Shown here piece after piece: positions 42,089-44,088 of a stretch of 44,088 nt of DNA (position 1 is its first letter; every line of letters starts with the position of its first letter). The notes under the pieces were generated by a model. That model had not been told where the DNA came from. It saw only the letters and a list, made by a program, of their open reading frames with translations, and made no database searches. Where the stretch lies: positions 1-44,088 of the forward strand of contig NZ_QFRK01000030.1 in NCBI RefSeq assembly GCF_003143855.1, written 5' to 3'. Both the position numbers and the translations under genes were made by a program. This DNA comes from Streptomyces sp. NWU339 (lineage in GTDB: Bacteria > Actinomycetota > Actinomycetes > Streptomycetales > Streptomycetaceae).

Positions 42089-43204
42089 GTGGACGCGACT
42101 GCCGGGCCCGTGTGGGGGCGGCGCGAGCAGCAGGACTTCCGCAGCCGGGTGCGCGGAACGCTGCTCGGGGTCGCCCTCGGGGATGCCCTGGGCGCGCCCG
42201 TGGACGGGATGGGCACCGATGCGATCCGGAAGGCGCACGGCGCCGCGGGGATCACCGGATTCGTCCCCGCCCACGACCGGCGCGGGGCCGTCACGCACCT
42301 CACCCAGATGACCCTGTTCTCCGTGGACGGGCTGATCCGCGCGCAGGTGCGGCGCGACACCGGCGCCTGGCATCCGCCGACCGACCTGCACCAGGCGTAT
42401 CTGCGCTGGGCGACCACGCAACGGGACTGGGGGCCGGACGAGCGCCGGGCGGAGGACGGCTGGCTCGCGCGGGAGGAGTGGCTCTACGCCCGCCGGGACC
42501 CGGCCCGCGCGCTGCTGCTGGGGCTCGGGGACGGGACCATGGGGACGCCCGAGTCGCCCAAGAACCCCGGTGAGGCGGGGCCCGAGGCGGCGGCCCGTTC
42601 GGCGCCCTTCGGGCTGCTCGTCGGCTGGGAGCCGCAACTCGTCGCCCAGCTCGCCGTGGAGTGCGCGGCACAGACCCACGGGCACCCGACCGCCTACCTC
42701 GCGGCCGGCGCGTACGCGGTGATCGTGCACGGGCTGGCCCGGGGCGAGAGCCTGGACGCGGCGGTGCAGCGGGCGCTCGCGCTGCTGGCCGCCCGGCCGG
42801 GGCACCAGCCGGTGTCGGACGCCCTGCAGCAGGCCCTGGGCGCCGTGCGGCAGGGGATGCCCACCCCGGAGCGGGTCGCCCAGCTCGCCGGGACGGGCAC
42901 GGCGGAAGGGCTCGTCGCCGCCGCCGTGTACTGCGCCCTGGTGGGGGAGGACGTACGGCACGGGCTGTGCCTAGCCGCCAACCAGGACGGGCCGAGCGCG
43001 GTGGCCGGCGCGCTGACCGGCGGGCTGCTGGGCGCCCTGCACGGCGAGACGGCCCTCCCGCCGGCCTGGCTGGCCGAACTGGAGGGCCGTCCCACGATCC
43101 TGGAACTCGCCGACGACTTCGCCATGGAGATGACCCAGGGCCCCGCCCTGCACAGCCCCGCCGGCTCGTCCCCGGCCTGGCTGGCGAGATACCCCCGGGC
43201 ATAG
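42089..43204 (+). CDS. ADP-ribosylglycohydrolase-fold protein with altered metal site
   Basis: 371 residues, all-helical ARH/DraG family: FRSRVRGTLLGVALGDALGAPVDGMG near the start, the Trp-rich WGPDERRAEDGWLAREEWLYARRDP, and a C-terminal VAGALTGGLLGALHG. The first Mg-binding motif, normally TDDTQM, reads THLTQM (Thr69-His70-Leu71-Thr72). The second, normally DSDT-x-A-A-I-A-G, reads NQDGPSAVAG. Three of the usual acidic ligands are thus missing, so ADP-ribose hydrolysis is doubtful. I choose GTG 42089 because GGGAGG ends 5 bases before it. GTG 42071 has no ribosome binding site. Confidence 0.85.
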   Translation: MDATAGPVWGRREQQDFRSRVRGTLLGVALGDALGAPVDGMGTDAIRKAHGAAGITGFVPAHDRRGAVTHLTQMTLFSVDGLIRAQVRRDTGAWHPPTDLHQAYLRWATTQRDWGPDERRAEDGWLAREEWLYARRDPARALLLGLGDGTMGTPESPKNPGEAGPEAAARSAPFGLLVGWEPQLVAQLAVECAAQTHGHPTAYLAAGAYAVIVHGLARGESLDAAVQRALALLAARPGHQPVSDALQQALGAVRQGMPTPERVAQLAGTGTAEGLVAAAVYCALVGEDVRHGLCLAANQDGPSAVAGALTGGLLGALHGETALPPAWLAELEGRPTILELADDFAMEMTQGPALHSPAGSSPAWLARYPRA

Positions 43205-43314
43205 CAGGGCCGGCCCTGCGGGCGCACTGCGTCCGGCGGCTGGACCACCCCCGCGGCTCGCAGCATCCCGCTGCCCTTGATCACGGGGATCACGGGGGAA
43301 CTTCACCCCGCCGG

Positions 43315-44088
43315 TCACACCCCGGACGGGACCTCGGTCTTCTCCGGGGTCCCCCCGGCCGCCGCGATCGCCTTGTTGCGGCGCACGGAGGACCAGAAGG
43401 AGGCGCCGATCAGGACGACACCGATCAGGCCGGTGATGATCTCGTTGATCTCGTACTGGATCGTGACGAGCAGCAGGGCGGCGAGCGCGCCGATGGCGTA
43501 GTGCGCGCCGTGCTCCAGGTAGACGTACTCGTCGAGGGTGCCCTGGCGGACCAGGTAGACCGTCAGCGAACGGACGTACATGGCGCCGATGCCCAGGCCC
43601 AGGGCCATCAGCACGATGTCGTTGGTGATGGCGAAGGCGCCGATCACACCGTCGAAGGAGAAGGACGCGTCCAGGACCTCCAGGTAGAGGAACATGAAGA
43701 ACGCGGCCTTGCCGGCCAGCGCGACCGCCGAGCGGGGCTTCCCGGCGCGCACGGCCCTCTCCTCCTCCTCGTGCTCGCGTTCCTCCTCCTCTTCGAGTTT
43801 GTCCTCGAAGTAGCCGGAGAGTCCGCCCACGATCATGTAGGTGATCAGACCCCCGATGCCGGCGAGGAGGACGGTCTCCGCCTTGTCGACGTGGAGGCCG
43901 CCGTGCTGGTGGGCGTTGGCCCCGACGGTCAGGGAGGCGATCAGCAGGACGATCAGCGCGACGCAGACCGACAGCATGTCGACCTTGCCGAGCTTGGAGA
44001 GCGGGCGCTCGATCCAGGTCAGCCACTTGATCTCCCGGTCCTCGAACACGAAGTCCAGGAAGATCATCAACAGGAACATGCCACCGAA
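43315..44088 (-). CDS. DUF475/TerC-like membrane protein (5' end beyond the window)
   Basis: 258 codons are visible. The frame stays open to the right edge, beginning FGGMFLLMIFLDFVFEDREIKWLTWIERPL, which is internal in DUF475 proteins, so about 100 N-terminal residues are missing. Several membrane helices alternate with a very acidic cytoplasmic loop (EDKLEEEEEREHEEEERA). The C-terminal half has the TerC-like EVLDASFSFDGVIGAFAITNDIVLMALGLGIGAMYVRS with intramembrane acidic residues, then GTLDEYVYLEHGAHYAIGALA. TerC relatives are linked to tellurite resistance and metal export. The ATG at 44079 is internal. Confidence 0.92.
   Translation of the reverse strand, partial: FGGMFLLMIFLDFVFEDREIKWLTWIERPLSKLGKVDMLSVCVALIVLLIASLTVGANAHQHGGLHVDKAETVLLAGIGGLITYMIVGGLSGYFEDKLEEEEEREHEEEERAVRAGKPRSAVALAGKAAFFMFLYLEVLDASFSFDGVIGAFAITNDIVLMALGLGIGAMYVRSLTVYLVRQGTLDEYVYLEHGAHYAIGALAALLLVTIQYEINEIITGLIGVVLIGASFWSSVRRNKAIAAAGGTPEKTEVPSGV

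Noticed and set aside
1..44088. CRISPR arrays, tRNA or rRNA genes
   Set aside because: No regularly spaced identical repeats of CRISPR type, and no sequence recognised as tRNA or rRNA, were found by reading. A covariance-model search was not possible.

Overview
The window comes from the chromosome of a Streptomyces or a close relative. GC content is very high with strong third-position GC, GTG starts are frequent, 4-bp GTGA/ATGA stop-start overlaps are common, and the afsK, afsS and afsR genes are recognisable. The order purU, ECF sigma/anti-sigma pair, STAS protein, calerythrin-like protein, probable kbpA, afsK, afsS, afsR, fbiC matches my recollection of the SCO4402 to SCO4436 stretch of S. 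coelicolor. No search was run, so orthology is from family recognition and gene order only.

Layout. 1-0.2 kb: start of an IS5-type transposase that runs off the left edge. 0.5-5.1 kb: a proline-rich membrane protein, a solute-binding lipoprotein, an SCO4402-like protein and PurU. 5.1-9.9 kb: a signalling block with an ECF-like sigma factor, its zinc-finger anti-sigma partner, a STAS anti-anti-sigma protein, an EF-hand protein and an RsbW-like ATPase. A 130-bp array of thirteen 10-bp repeats lies between the sigma and STAS genes. 10.3-17.4 kb: a GlxA-type regulator and MFS pair, a flavin monooxygenase, a GNAT acetyltransferase, a PdxH-like oxidase, a TetR regulator and a two-domain VOC protein. 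17.6-34.2 kb: the AfsK-AfsS-AfsR system, which globally controls antibiotic production.

The main oddity is that afsS and afsR, which I know as immediate neighbours, are about 10.9 kb apart here. Between them sit two accessory modules. The first (20.6-24.3 kb) is a phenolic-lipid type cluster: UbiA prenyltransferase, type III polyketide synthase, ICMT-type methyltransferase and FAD oxidoreductase. The second (24.3-31.0 kb) is a non-canonical urease operon: fused UreA-UreB, UreC, a YtcJ-like amidohydrolase, an MHS-type transporter and a divergent PucR/CdaR-type regulator. It has no ureDEFG genes, and UreC keeps the metal ligands but has lost the catalytic-flap cysteine. This urease-like operon is my best candidate for an undescribed system. 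The AfsR-type operator of afsS is still intact and lies directly behind the ubiA stop codon.

34.4-44.1 kb: a Ddn-like F420-dependent protein, a Tat-exported PHP metallohydrolase, an LLM-class F420 oxidoreductase and fbiC (the F420 chromophore synthase), so cofactor and likely users lie together. Then come a catalytically dead-looking L,D-transpeptidase fold protein, a RelE/Phd toxin-antitoxin pair with a perfect 22-bp operator palindrome, an ADP-ribosylglycohydrolase-like protein missing its TDDT motif, and a DUF475/TerC-type membrane protein cut by the right edge. I found no tRNA, rRNA or CRISPR.
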